A stretch of 64,000 nt of DNA. It comes from Epiperipatus broadwayi. Lineage: Eukaryota; Onychophora; Udeonychophora; Euonychophora; Peripatidae. Below, one piece after another: positions 23,930-35,864 of the stretch. A program made the position numbers and the translations under genes. Position 1 is the first letter of the stretch; each line of letters begins with the position of its first letter. The notes under the pieces are model-generated. The model searched no databases and had not been told where the DNA came from. It was given only the letters and a program-made list of their open reading frames with translations. The DNA lies in the NCBI GenBank assembly GCA_028023455.1, contig JAQFVV010006646.1, positions 91,501 through 155,500 of the forward strand. The letters run 5' to 3'.

Positions 23930-26143
23930 TGTAACGAGCATAGACATTCGTTACATTGTTTTTTTTTTTAAATTTATTAAACATGAAAGTAAATTAAAAA
24001 GTTCGCATTTAAAAATTTTCTTTAAGAATTAAAAATTGAAATTAAATATCATCTTAAACTCTTATATATTAAATCGCACAGATAATGAAAAATTATTAAA
24101 ATAAAAATTTATTAAAGAAAAAGTATTTTAAAACTAAATTTTAAAAAGATTTGGAGATAAAATTATATCTTTAAATTTATCTTTAAATATATTTTTGATT
24201 TGGAAAACAGGTTAATTAATCAGAAATGGAAATGATTGTTAATTAGTTAAATGTAAACCAGCCTTGGGCATTTAAAATGTAAAAACATTCAGTCAGATAA
24301 GAAAACAATAGAAACTGTTAGCAAATAAGAAGAAATCCCTATGGAAATCGGAACTCAACGAAAAGGATCATCTCATTGATGACGTAATGTTAATTCAATC
24401 CTTCACATTAATATAAAAGGAAAATTTGGAAATTATTAATCCGTGACTGGAAATTGATTATTACGATGTGACTATATGTAGTAGTCCGGAGTTGGAGGAA
24501 TTGACAGACGCACGGTCAATTCTTTCAGCTATTAAAGAAGGGAGAAATGAACTATCGTTTCCTACATTGAGGACCAACTAAATTAAAAAACCTCCGAATG
24601 AATAAATAAAACAATGGCTAAATGGATACCAATTTTAGGACGGCGTGAGAATTTACGTTCATGGCAAGCAACGGATAAAGTTGGACGTTTTAAAAATCGT
24701 AAGAACTTATATATTCACTTGAAACAATAAGAACTCTAAATTTTAAAACTTTTTAGTAAATAATGCAATAGAATCCTATCTGACCAAACTAAATTCTTCA
24801 TTAATAATGTTATTTGATGTATTTTTTTTCTTATTTATTTTGTAAAATCATTTCCATTTATTTATTTTTTGTTCTTTAAGTTTTATTATGATTTTTGTTT
24901 TCCGTTAAATTAATTATAAAAAATGTTAAACTTAAGTCGGGCGTGAATGGCTGTATAGATTCGTAAAGTTATATTAGGGGAGGGTAATCTTAGGTTATTT
25001 ATGTCATTGTTAGATTGGGTCAATGGATTGGATATATTGATGTAATTAGTATATGTAATCGGAGATTCGCTACGGGCAGAATCGTTTATATATACGCCGC
25101 ACTCACCCGTTTGCCTATGGAAGGAATTATAAGACGGAGAACGCAGTTCCTTTCTATGGAGTTTTTTTTTATTGTTCTTCTCGTTAGATAGATGTAATAT
25201 TCCTATCTGATTGAGAGTCAATGTCTTTTCTTAATTTTTTTGGTGCTGCCGTATTTCGTATTACATTGAATACATCGATGTATCAGATGGATTGATGCCA
25301 GTTTGACTGCGAATTTTAGCCTAAGGTTAAATAGGGATAGAATATTTTAATTTCAATGCAAATCTATGTAGTATTCATACTCGACCCTAAATAAAAATGC
25401 ATTAAATTTAAGTTGTTTATAGACGCTTGCATAGATTGTTTATCGGTTAACTATGTTTTGCATTTTCATATTTGATCAAAATATATAGACATTCGATAAA
25501 TAATGATACCTTACGGTGAGTATCTAAAATGTATTTATTCGGATGTCTTTTAAGTTATTGGTGACAATGCAAGTATATTATGGTGAATACTATTGGGTTA
25601 CATATAAATTTCCCTCCACAATTGTCAGTAATCAATAATTTTATGTTTTGATCGCTTATGTTTACTTTGGAATGTTTTTAACCGTGTAATCTATGTAACC
25701 GATCTATAGCAACTTATTATAACAAGCTTTTATAATCCCATCTGTGCGAACTTAATTAAAATGTAAACTTATAATGTAATAGAAATTAAAATGTAAATTA
25801 AAATCTAAGGTAAAGTTAAAAATAATGTTAAAATGTAAAACTGATACTAAAATAATTTTAAATCTTATATATATGTGCCTAAATAAATGTTTGTATGTTA
25901 ATTACGGGAAGTGGCTTATTTTATTCCTTTTTTTATATATACTCTTAGATTATCTTATTAAATCTCTGCTATTCCACTGAGCTAGTGACATGGGCTAACG
26001 ACCGGAATCAAAATTTAAAAAAAAAAAAAATTTTTTTTTTTGACTTACGTATGTGCCTACTTTATAAATTTTTCTAGGTTCAAATGCCTAGATGGCGCCC
26101 CGTAGTGCAGTTTACGTTAAGTCGCATTCTCCGTATCGTTACA
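23930..26143 (+). repeat. LTR-like repeat 4 (3' repeat of composite 2)
   Basis: Nearly identical to repeat 3 up to about 25745. From there to about 25920 it switches to the variant found in repeat 1 (AAACTTATAAT, AGAAATTAAAATG, GATACTAAAA, TTTGTATG). Repeat 3 carries the repeat 2 variant (AAATTAGAAT, AGTAATTAAA, AATACTAAAA, TTTGTGTG). It ends ATCGTTACA at 26143. Confidence 0.85.
24910..25250 (-). pseudogene. antisense LTR-encoded ORF, copy in repeat 4
   Basis: Same organisation as the repeat 3 copy: ACG in place of ATG and a frameshift, leaving about 103 open codons. The protein block differs from repeat 3 by only two residues (R for H in NDSARSES, I for V in TNYINI), consistent with recent origin. 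Confidence 0.45.
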
Positions 26144-26636
26144 ATATAATCAGTAACTTATAAATAAAATATAGAAAAGAAAATTCTAATTAATAATATA
26201 TTTATGCATCAGCCTATTATGACATGTAAATCCTCTACTATACACAAACATCTACCACTAAACATATAGTCCAAAACTCCATCAATCAATATACCCATTT
26301 AAAATTTTAATTTTGTTAAAATCCTAATTTTAACTAGCAAATTACATCATAATTTAAGTAGTTTTCCTAAAAACTCAATTTTAAATATTAAATTATATCA
26401 CAATTCATTTTTGTCAATTAATTACTTTCAGCCATTGTTAGCACAAATGTGACCTTCCCACATTTCTTTCTGGTGCCAACCTGGAAGGTTACAATATATA
26501 TATACGTTTCATAACTCTGTGGATCGTTTGTGTGACCAAGTCGAAATGTCAGTATATTAATATTAAAAGTTTTTAACATGGATGAACCCACAAAATATGT
26601 ATTTTATATATTTAACCCGTGCAAATCTTCATTTTA

Positions 26637-26677
<41 letters not shown>

Positions 26678-26944
26678 AGAAGAATTAAAGAGACTTTATT
26701 ATTGAAAATTTATTATTCTGAAGCAATTAACTTATTTAAGAGTTTTTTTTTTAATATTAAGAGTGGATGGGAAGTGTATGGATTTGTGGGTAGTTTTTAA
26801 TATTATATATATTGTGTAGTTTTTGTAGTTCTTTATACTTCAGAAGTCTGCTTGTAGCAATGAAACCTTTGGTTTTGTTTCAATATTATTTTATGCTGGT
26901 CTTGTTTAATTTTGGATTTTGGGTAGTTTTGATTATATATATAT
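26144..26944. other. AT-rich segment with a (CA)n(TA)n tract
   Basis: Holds (CA)n(TA)n at 26638-26678. From about 26800 it has a diverged relative of the repeat whose inverted arms lie at 28556-28890 (shared CTTNAGAAG, TTGTAGCA, GAAACC, TGGTT). No gene seen. Confidence 0.5.
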
Positions 26945-28542
26945 GAAAAACAAAAACACATACGCTTGTATTTATGACTATAGATGGCGGTATACCAAAA
27001 ACACCTTCAAGCGTTTGTTTACATAAACGTCAGAGCGAGTATTTCACTACCTCTAACTTAATTTCCACCTTCATATCATGATTTCAAGCTATTTGCTATC
27101 GTCAGTGAAGGACAGGATTAAGAAACTAGATCTAAAACACAAACTCTGAGCGTTTAAGAAACAGTTTCTATTCAGCTTGCAAGCGTGAATCTTTTAGACA
27201 TGTAATGTCTTCAAACTCAGCATCGCATGCCAGATAGCTACATGGTCCTGATATCAGTTCAGCATCACCAAATAGTAGAAGTCTCTGCAATATATATCAT
27301 TGCAAGAAAGACCTCAAAGGTACATTTAGGAAAAACAAAAAACACAAGTTAAAAACTTGCATATGCTTGTATTTATGACTATAGATGGCATTATACCAAA
27401 AACACCTTCAAGCGTTTGTTTACATAAATGTCAGAGCGAGTATTTAACTACCTCTAACTTCATTTCCACCTTAATATCATGATTTCAAGCTATTTGCTAT
27501 CATCAGTGAAGGACAGGATTAAGAAACTAGATCTAAAACACAAACTCTGAGCGTTTAAGAAACAGTTTCTATTCAGCTTGCAAGCGTGAATCTTTTTGAC
27601 ATGTAATGTCTTCAAACTCAGCATCGCATGCCAGATAGCTACATGGGTCTAATATCAGTTCAGCATCACCACATAGTAGAAGTCTCTGCAATATATATCA
27701 TTGCAAGAAAGACCTCAAAGGTACATTTATGAAAAACAAAAACACAAGTTAAAAACTTGCATACGCTTGTATTTATGACTATAGATGGTGTTATACCAAA
27801 AACACCTTCAAGCGTTTGTTTACATAAACATCAGAGTGAATATTTCACTACCTCTAACTTAATTTCCACCTTCATATCATGATTTCAAGCTATTTGCTAT
27901 CGTCAGTGAAGGACAGGATTAAGAAACTAGATCTAAAACACAAACTCCGAGCATTTAAGAAACGCTCAGAGTTTGTGTTTTAGATCTAGTTTCTTAATCC
28001 TGTCCTTCACTGACGATAACAAATAGCTTGAAATCATGATATGAAGGTGGAAATTAAGTTAGAGGTAGTGAAATACTCGCTCTGACATTTATGTAAACAA
28101 ATGCTTGAAGGTGTTTTTGGTATAATGCCATCTATAGTCATAAATACAAGCGTATGCAAGTTTTTAACTTGTGTTTTTTGTTTTTCATAAATGTACCCTT
28201 GAGGTCTTTCTTGCAATGATATGTATTGCAGAGACTTCTACTATGTGGTGATGCTTTACTGATATCAGACCTACGTAGCTATCTGGCATGCGATGCTGAG
28301 TTTTGCAGACATTACGTGTCTAAAAGATTCACGCTTGCAAGCTGAATAGAAACTGTTTCTTAAACGCTCAGAGTTTGTGTTTTAGATATAGTTTCTTAAT
28401 CCTGTCCTTCACTGATGATAGCAAATAGCTTGAAATCATGATATGAGGGTGGAAATTAAGTTAGAGGTAGTGAAATACTCGCTCTGACGTTTATGTAAAC
28501 AAATGCTTGAAGGTGTTTTTGGTATAACGCCATCTATAGTCA
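26945..28542. repeat. 400-bp tandem repeat folding into a large palindrome
   Basis: The unit beginning GCTTGTATTTATGACTATAG starts at 26964, 27365 and 27765 (periods 401 and 400). The third unit is cut after about 190 bases at 27953. After a 10-base spacer the sequence returns in reverse complement (27964-28542), matching back to about 27375. The arms are about 580 bp each with few mismatches. No protein family is recognised in any frame. The structure could be a head-to-head satellite junction or an inverted-duplication product. Confidence 0.88.
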
Positions 28543-28555
28543 TATATATATATAT

Positions 28556-28676
28556 ATGCAAAACCATAAAACTATACAATACTAGATTAAATTCATAATT
28601 TTACTAAAATCCTTACACAACCATGGTTTCATCTACTACAAATAAACCTTCTCAAGTGAAAATCAACCCAAAGGAA

Positions 28677-28735
<59 letters not shown>

Positions 28736-28890
28736 AATATATTATATATATATATGTTTTCCTTTCGGTTGATTTTCTCTTGAGAAGGTCTATTTGTAGC
28801 AGATGAAACCGTGGTTCTGTAAGGATTTTGGTAAAATTTTGAATTTAATCTAGTATTGTATTGTTTTATGGTTTTGCATTTTTATTTTTT
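28556..28890. repeat. inverted repeat with (TA)n core
   Basis: 28558-28680 (CAAAACCATAAAAC ... GGAAAACA) is the reverse complement of about 28755-28885 (TGTTTTCCTTTC ... GTTTTATGGTTTTG). A long TA tract fills the centre. Each arm contains a short hairpin-plus-GAAACC motif (plus strand 28778-28815). A diverged single copy lies at 26845-26930. Confidence 0.8.
28680..28755. repeat. (TA)n microsatellite between inverted arms
   Basis: Two TA tracts interrupted by AAACAATATAT. They lie at the axis of the surrounding inverted repeat, which would form a long hairpin. Confidence 0.92.
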
Positions 28891-28915
28891 CTAGTATAGT
28901 GTTAAACAGTTTTGG

Positions 28916-28916
<1 letters not shown>

Positions 28917-28951
<35 letters not shown>
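28917..28951. repeat. (TA)n microsatellite
   Basis: About 17 TA units. A second short run follows at 28967-28982. Confidence 0.92.
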
Positions 28952-28998
28952 CCAAATACCTTTATCATATATATATATATAACTACCACCCTATTAAA

Positions 28999-29070
28999 GC
29001 ATTGGTGTCCTAGCGGTTAGCACAGCTGCATTCCAAGCAGCTGGTCCTGGTTCAGTTCCCAATCAACGCA
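28999..29070 (+). tRNA. tRNA-Gly(UCC)-like gene, probably a pseudogene
   Basis: A 72-base tRNA-like sequence. Its 5' arm is GCATTGG, with one A-C mismatch and one G-T pair in the acceptor stem. The anticodon arm is perfect, GCTGC-ATTCCAA-GCAGC, giving anticodon TCC (glycine). A-box-like TCCTAGCGGTTAGC and B-box-like GGTTCAGTTCC are present. The T stem (CCTGG against CCCAA) keeps only two pairs, so it is probably a decayed gene or the head of a tRNA-derived repeat. A terminal A follows the acceptor stem. Confidence 0.7.
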
Positions 29071-29215
29071 TTTGACATATGGAAAAAAACTACCGTTCTA
29101 GAGAGACCTTGCCTTGTAGAAAATAATGATCATAGTTGTATGGAAACTAGCATTAATCTTTAAATTTATCAGATGAAATGATAGGCAACTGCCCTGAAAA
29201 GCAGCACCTGGTGAC

Positions 29216-29340
29216 ATCTACTATAGCTATTACTACTTTTACTATGATGAAAATTACTTCTGCTACTGCTATTGATATTGCTACTGCTGCTACCAATGCT
29301 GATACTTCTAATACTACTACTAATAATATTAATAACATTA
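29216..29340. repeat. imperfect ACT/GCT-type trinucleotide repeat
   Basis: Runs of TACT, GCT, ATT and AAT triplets explain the low-complexity frames seen on both strands here. Not a gene. Confidence 0.8.
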
Positions 29341-32300
29341 GAAAACTCTCCACACAATAGTGCCACCAATTGAATGCCTTCATAATTCATGGGTGCAGAA
29401 AGGTGTGTGCATACCATCTTCACCTAGTGCCTACACATTCAATATTCCCACACTATTTTCTAGATTGTACCTATCATAAAAGTACAACCTTGAATTTGGG
29501 AGAATTATATCTAGATCTCAGGATCTAATACAACATTCCAGCAGCTATCTTTAACTTATTTGGTTAACTATAAACCTAGAATCCCAAAATAGAACATGAC
29601 AGTGTTTTCAATTCAAGTTCCATTGCTTGTATAATTATATAGATCTGAACTCAGTTCAGTACCTATACATTTTTATGTCTTTAGTTGTCAATAAAACCTT
29701 GTCACTATTATCCTACAAGCAGAATAGGTACAAAACCATTAAAACATCACATGATCGTCATTTTATATACTTACACATGCTGTCTAAAAGAGTACCAAAC
29801 TCTTCATAGAGTAGTGTTCCCATAGGATAATTGTTTCCAGGATTTTTGAGAAACCAAAAAATTACATGGTGAACTGAGTTAAGATTTATATCATTGGAGA
29901 AGCAAATGAACTTGGATTAAAAATGTTTGTTTTTATTTTGAATTCCTAGCTTTATAGTTAACCATATAAATAAAAGTTGAGGACTGGATGGTAGCATTAG
30001 ATCCTAAGATTCAGGTGAAGTATTTTCAAATTCAAAACTTTTCATAACTAAAGGCCACAAGCTGAAACTACTCTTGTTGATATTGGATGAGGAGATAACA
30101 AATAGAAATTTATGCACAAACTTTCCTGCATCCATAAATTTCAAAGACTTGCACATGGTAGCAATAATGTAAGAAGAGCTTTCTATTGTTATTAACAACC
30201 TGTGTAGGCATACATAATGGTGATCTTGTGATGTGTTGATAATAATAATAATAATTCTGCATGATCCAAGATGAGACAAAAAATATTAATTTCTTAAAAC
30301 TGATTTGTGAGCTAAAAAAAATGTAAAATTTTTCAATCGATATTAAAATTGTTGTACTCTAAAACGAAATTTCTCTAAGTGAACTAGATCATAACATTGT
30401 AGAAAGTAAAATTAAACAGATAGGCATTTATAAATGTAAAGACTAAGATTTTTTATCACACATTAGTTGTTGGTTACAACTATAAATGATAGAAAATAAG
30501 AAAGGTTTGGGTGTTTAGTAAGTGTAAGATCCATTTACTTCTATTTAAAGTCTCTAATCACCACTCCATCCTTTTTTTCTTTTCAATAAAGTTTTTGTAA
30601 AGAAAAGAGGAAAATGAGACTTTTAATTCTTTGAAGTGTTTTAATTATAGAATTATAAGTGTAAGATCTACAAACATTGAAATAAATGTTAAAATGTTAC
30701 AAATAATAATAATATAACTATTAAGTCATCAACAACATAAATATGGATGTAGACATCTTAGTTGCAATGAAAATAATGACCAAATTTTAATTGAACATAA
30801 ATTCAAAATATAAAGGTCAGAAATTGACGCAAAAGAAAAACCATGGATAAAAGATAATTAAAGTACATATACAAATAAACATAATGTAAAAAAATAATAA
30901 TTTTCTGAGATCTACAAGGAAAAAAATCACATTCATAAAACATTAAGATTTATCCACGTTAACACAATATATATTTTTGCAAAAAATCCCCCAAACCATT
31001 CAGGTTATAGTATATACTGATTTTAAATTTTGTGATTGAAAAGTAAATTAAATGGAAAGTTTAAATAATTTTATTACATCACACAAAAATATGTTATATT
31101 AATTATAAGATAAAAAATAGATAATTAGTTGGTGAAGATGTTATAAAAGTAAGTGATAAAAAATTCAATATATACTTTAATATACTTTAAAAAATTATTA
31201 ACCGTATTTATAACATAAATGAACATATAATCAAAAAAACATATACATTTATGTGTGTTGTGAATATTATGCAATTGAAATTTATATATATATATAATAC
31301 GCAATAATTTTAAATGTGCTAACTCTTAACTGCAAAACAGTAATGCCATTTATTATGTTAGATTTAAATACAATAAATTGTGCATTTAATCAAAATGTTC
31401 TTTAGAAAATCAGAAAAGTAATGCAAAAAAATACTTTATATTTCTACATAAAATACCTTTTACAATTGAATGAATTACCAGTTTATTATTGAAAATAATA
31501 TTTTATTTCAAGTTAAATACTATTTAATATTATATATAAAAGAAAGCATAGATTTAAAAGCTTCATAGCATAACTCAAACAGATTTTAATATTGCATAAT
31601 AAATAGGCAATTTTCTAATCAATAATAGTCAAGAAAAAAAGAATATTGGGACATCTACAATAATTTGAATACCAATGTTCAAATCAAATGGCGTAAAGGA
31701 TACATATGAGAAAGTATTAATTGATAAGAAGGTCTGGAGATAGGAACATTGTTATTTATTACTGATATGCTAAAATTAATTGCGTTACGGTGAAACTTTT
31801 AAGTTTATTAGTTAGTAGGTTTTTTTTATTTTTTCTATCTTATGGACTTAGCGCTTATTATCCCTATCATAATACTAAAAATATGTATATTTTGAGGTTG
31901 TGTTCTTTAGTGTGTGCAACAACAGAGATTATTTTTCCATACAGTAGATGTATAGTGTTTCCCCAGAGTTATACATCCTGTTTCATTTTGTTAAAAGTTT
32001 ATCATTTTTTTATAATTTCAATAAATAAAGATTTCTTCCTTTAGGTTTTGTAGTAGCATTTTTTTTTCTTATTCTTAAAGACATATACAAAGTTGTTTAC
32101 GTTTATAAAATGGGAAATACTTGAACATTTTTAAAATATGAAATGAACTATATATATATTAGTTAACAAAATTTCTACCAAAATAATTTTCAAACTTTGT
32201 AATACTTTTTTCTTGTTATTTCTAGAGAATAACTCACATTCCTAACTATTTTTGAAAAATATGATGTGTTACTGACAATATTTTTTTATACTCATATATG

Positions 32301-34470
32301 AATTATTTGTCTTTAAATGGCAGTAATATTATTTTCATACATTCCGATGAATTGTTATTGTTTTTAAATGAACATTCCACCATTAATAAAGGTAGTATAG
32401 AAAATATTTTTACATAAGCAAAACTTATACAAGCATATTTTGTCAGGAATGACAATTATACTTCTTAAATGAATTAATCTCATATTTCACTTTTTACTTT
32501 CAAAGCATTGATAATTTTGTCTTTATTTTATAAAATAGATATTAATGTTCACTTTTCACTTGTTTCAAATAAAGGGTATAACATTAATTCAAAAGCCCTT
32601 TTTATAGATAAAGATCCTTGTAAAAAATATTTAAAAATTATCAAGGCATTCTTTACCAGACTGAATATTATTTGTGAAGAAATGTTTAAACAGCATTGGA
32701 CGACATCTTTATACTCATTGGCTGATTTTTTTGTGTTTGTCTGGTTTGACACATGAACAAATACATGGAAATTGTTTTTAACGATGATTGTAGTATGAAT
32801 GTTTAAGGTTATTTTACTTAGACGGAATATAAATATAGCGAATATTATGGCATGCATTTTTGTACCAATCAACAAACAAGGGTTTTATATTACTATTAGA
32901 CAAGTATATTGTAGTGCTTTACATTTTTAGGCCTTAAATTACACACTGCAATGGCTAGTTAATCAAAAAATTTAATACGAATTGTCTAATCCACTAGGAA
33001 ATCAGATGTTTCAAGAATATAGTTATATTTCCTGATTAACTGTCTTAATAGTTTATTACAACTCGAATTTCTGACAGAGTTAGTTTTAATGTATTAAAAA
33101 GGGTGCAGTCCTGTAGACCCACTAGCTCTTATCAAATTTTCTCGAGGCTTATGAAGCAAAAAACTAAAAGTGAGATTGAGGGTTATATTTTCCCATCAAT
33201 TAATTAATTTATTATATGAATTTCCTCTATGCATTATGCAAGCATATTGGCAAATGTAAGGAATAGATTCTCTAAACTTAATTATAAAATCTAAATAAGT
33301 AAAATTAAACATATACAATGAAAGGTTTACAGTAGTCAAAACAGTTTTATTAAAACGTATTAAATATTAAAACACTTATTAAGAATTATTTATAACACTG
33401 GAAAGCATACACATACATATATATTCAGATAATAATATTAACCACTTAATGTTAAACAGTTCACATTGAAAAATTTAATAGAAAATGTCTCTCCTTTTTT
33501 GTCTAATTTAGAAGTTTATCATTTGAATTTTGTTTGCATTTTTTTATCTGGATTTGAGATATAATATGGTTCTTAATGTACCAGTATGTTCCTTTTATGA
33601 GGAGTCGGTTGTAATTATGAATGGCTTCATTTTGGTAACACTTTCACATCTCTGATCCATAATTAGGACAAGGCTAGATGAACTTATAGTGACTTTGGTA
33701 AGAGATGGTGCCAGTGAATGTTTGAGTTTCTACTTACACGTAGTGGCTAGATTCAACATAGTAGTTTTGGGTGAGAGCATTTTATTACAGCATTTAAAAT
33801 GCTGCATACAAAAAACAGCCAGGAAAATACAGGTAAAAAGCACACTTCAAAACTTGTCTGCTTCTTTTATATTGATGACCTTTTTGAGAATTGTACTCAT
33901 ATCTTCTTATTCTTAGTTTTATTATCACGTGATAATTTTGTACATTCCTTTTTTACTTTTGAAATACAAAGTTCTCTCACTTAGAACTTATTTCAGTTAT
34001 CATTAATTATCACTAAACAGCTGTACTCTGATGTTAATCTGTTGTATTTGTATTTTCTTTTACTTATCAGGATTAGTAGTCTGTATGTGCTTACATTCTT
34101 TCCAATATTAACATTAATTTAATTAAATAGATACCTTTAAACACAAATATCTTTCATTGTATACAACAAAACAATATACAAATTATATAAACTAATACAT
34201 AACTAAGATACATCAATTGACGATTTTTAAATTTTATTTCTTTTAAATCTTACAAATGCCAACATGTTTGTACCATATACAATGTAAATGGTACAATATG
34301 AAGGAATAAATCAATAAGTGCAATGATTATTTCAAAAGTCAATAAATTGACGCTTCATTGATATATAACTGATAATATAAACATGTTGGAAAAAAATATT
34401 TTATCTACATTAAGATTAATTCACAGCTTTCATATTAAATAGGAAAATGATTTAAAATATAACTGATAGG
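29341..34470. other. long AT-rich stretch, no gene recognised
   Basis: Scattered open frames of 60-108 codons (for example at 29627, 30004, 31790, 32549 and 33689) show no motif or family resemblance and have the composition of surrounding DNA. Only short simple repeats are visible, such as (AAT)n near 30238. It may be intronic or intergenic. Confidence 0.4.
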
Positions 34471-34491
34471 AGGATGATGATGATAATAATA

Positions 34492-34577
<86 letters not shown>

Positions 34578-34620
34578 CATGATGATGGTGATGTTGACGA
34601 TGATGATGATGATGATGAAA
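34471..34620. repeat. compound (ATA)n(ATG)n microsatellite
   Basis: GATGAT, then about 20 ATA triplets, then about 12 GAT triplets, then interrupted GAT repeats. It creates a spurious His/Tyr-rich frame on the minus strand. Confidence 0.95.
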
Positions 34621-35229
34621 CAAATAAAAAAAGAATGATAATCAAAAATAAAGGTGGTAGATAAAAAATGAATAATAAGAACAAGATGAAAAATTAGTCA
34701 TCTTTGTTTAATTTTATATAATAATAATTACTAATATTGGAATACATAGAAAGAAATAGAACACCATAAGACAAAATACAAATATAAGTTTACTTGATTT
34801 ATGAATATCATTCAACATTTCTACACATTTTTATTCATAAATTTAAATATATTTCTAATACTGTATTAATTATAAATACACAGAAATAACTAACTTAAAT
34901 ATATAATTTTTAATAAATTATTTGTAATAAATTTTATCATATAGGGCTATCAAGTAGAACTTCTGTATGAGATAGTATGAGATTGAGTAAGAGATGTGAT
35001 TTCCAAAATTATTTTGTCATTGGATAAACAGAGTTGGAACATTTAAAAAAGGTTACAAACATTCTACGAAAACTCGGAGCAAATACAATGAAAATATAAA
35101 ATGTTATACCTTTTTCCAAAGAATTAGTGAGTACCCAGTATATAAAAATGTACTATCGCAGCTAAAATGTTGTTTCACTTATAAAAAATATTAATAATAT
35201 TATATGACAAATTACATATATCATAACTG
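34621..35229. other. AT-rich DNA downstream of the GPCR fragment
   Basis: No continuation of the receptor (TM6/TM7 sequence) could be found here in any minus-strand frame. Nothing else is recognised. Confidence 0.4.
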
Positions 35230-35864
35230 TCAAAAGCAATAATGTGATCCTCTTATGATCAGAATTTGCCTTGACGGAAAATTTTTGATTTCTTTTTTTT
35301 TTTTACGGCTATATAAGGATGTTAAAATAAAAAAACTAAAAACACAAACAATAACTAAACCTATACTCTCCTCAACAATAATTTTAACCCAAAGTAATTT
35401 ACCAGTGTATAAAATATTGTGTAAGATAAAATACGAGTTGCAAAGATTGTAGACTAAAAATATTTTGAAATGATATTTTTCAAAAACTTGATATTTTGCA
35501 GGAAAGATTACAGCAATAAATTTTTGAGTTGTTAAAGTTATTACTATACTTGCGTTAAATGATAAGGTGACAAAGAATACAAACAAATATGCCTTTTGGA
35601 AAAAAGTTGTATTACGAAATATTTCCGTTTCAGGTAATAATAAATGTATTAAATCATTAAACGATAAGACATTCATATAATTTTCAAATATGGTTTTAGT
35701 TTTCTGACGAACAAAAATAATTGTGTTCAACACATTACCAATTATTCCAAAAACATTCAAAACCAAATAAAAATGAGTATCATCAAAGAATCATGTAAGT
35801 TTATATCATCTTCAATGGCATATAAAGAGACATTACTTGAGTTTATTACCATACTTATATTCAT
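35230..35864 (-). pseudogene. rhodopsin-family (chemosensory/peptide-receptor-like) GPCR fragment
   Basis: A probable N-terminus starts at ATG 35864 (MNISMVINSSNVSLYAIEDD) with three N-glycosylation sites. A frameshift near 35790 then leads into a frame of 178 codons. That frame has TM1 (about residues 4-20, with GNVLNTIIF resembling the GN motif), TM2 (NVLSFNDLIHLLLPE, with the conserved Asp), TM3 (about 58-80) ending QKFIAVIFPAKY in place of ERY/DRY, TM4 (about 100-121) and TM5 (about 133-153). A basic loop YSRKKKKEIK follows, and the frame ends at GSHYCF. TM6 and TM7 are absent. The intronless layout is usual for expanded invertebrate chemosensory GPCRs. It is the only host-like gene remnant in the window. 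The ligand is unknown. Confidence 0.7.

Larger units (their letters stand above)
20979..26143. mobile_element. LTR-like composite element 2 (younger copy)
   Basis: Two nearly identical repeats of about 2.2 kb (20979-23199 and 23930-26143) flank 730 bp (23200-23929). The element starts TGTAACGA and ends TCGTTACA, an 8-bp terminal inverted repeat of TG...CA type, and is bounded by ATAT on both sides. The close match of the repeats over most of their length suggests recent insertion compared with composite 1. The interior has no gag or pol, so it would depend on another element for movement. The plus orientation is preferred from TATAAAAGG near the start and AATAAA near the end of each repeat. 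Confidence 0.78.

Noticed and set aside
27000-28550. CRISPR-like array (repeats of equal spacing)
   Set aside because: Units are 400 bp without spacers and the genome is eukaryotic; it is satellite or inverted-repeat DNA.
29153-29423. Hydrophobic Val/Ile/Ala-rich frame that could look like a membrane protein
   Set aside because: It lies on an imperfect trinucleotide repeat, and several frames on both strands are open for the same reason.
32508-32875. Overlapping 82- and 108-codon frames on opposite strands
   Set aside because: No motif, no repeat copy, and AT-rich composition like the surrounding non-coding DNA.
34435-34623. His/Tyr-rich 62-codon frame
   Set aside because: It is produced by the ATG/ATA triplet microsatellite.
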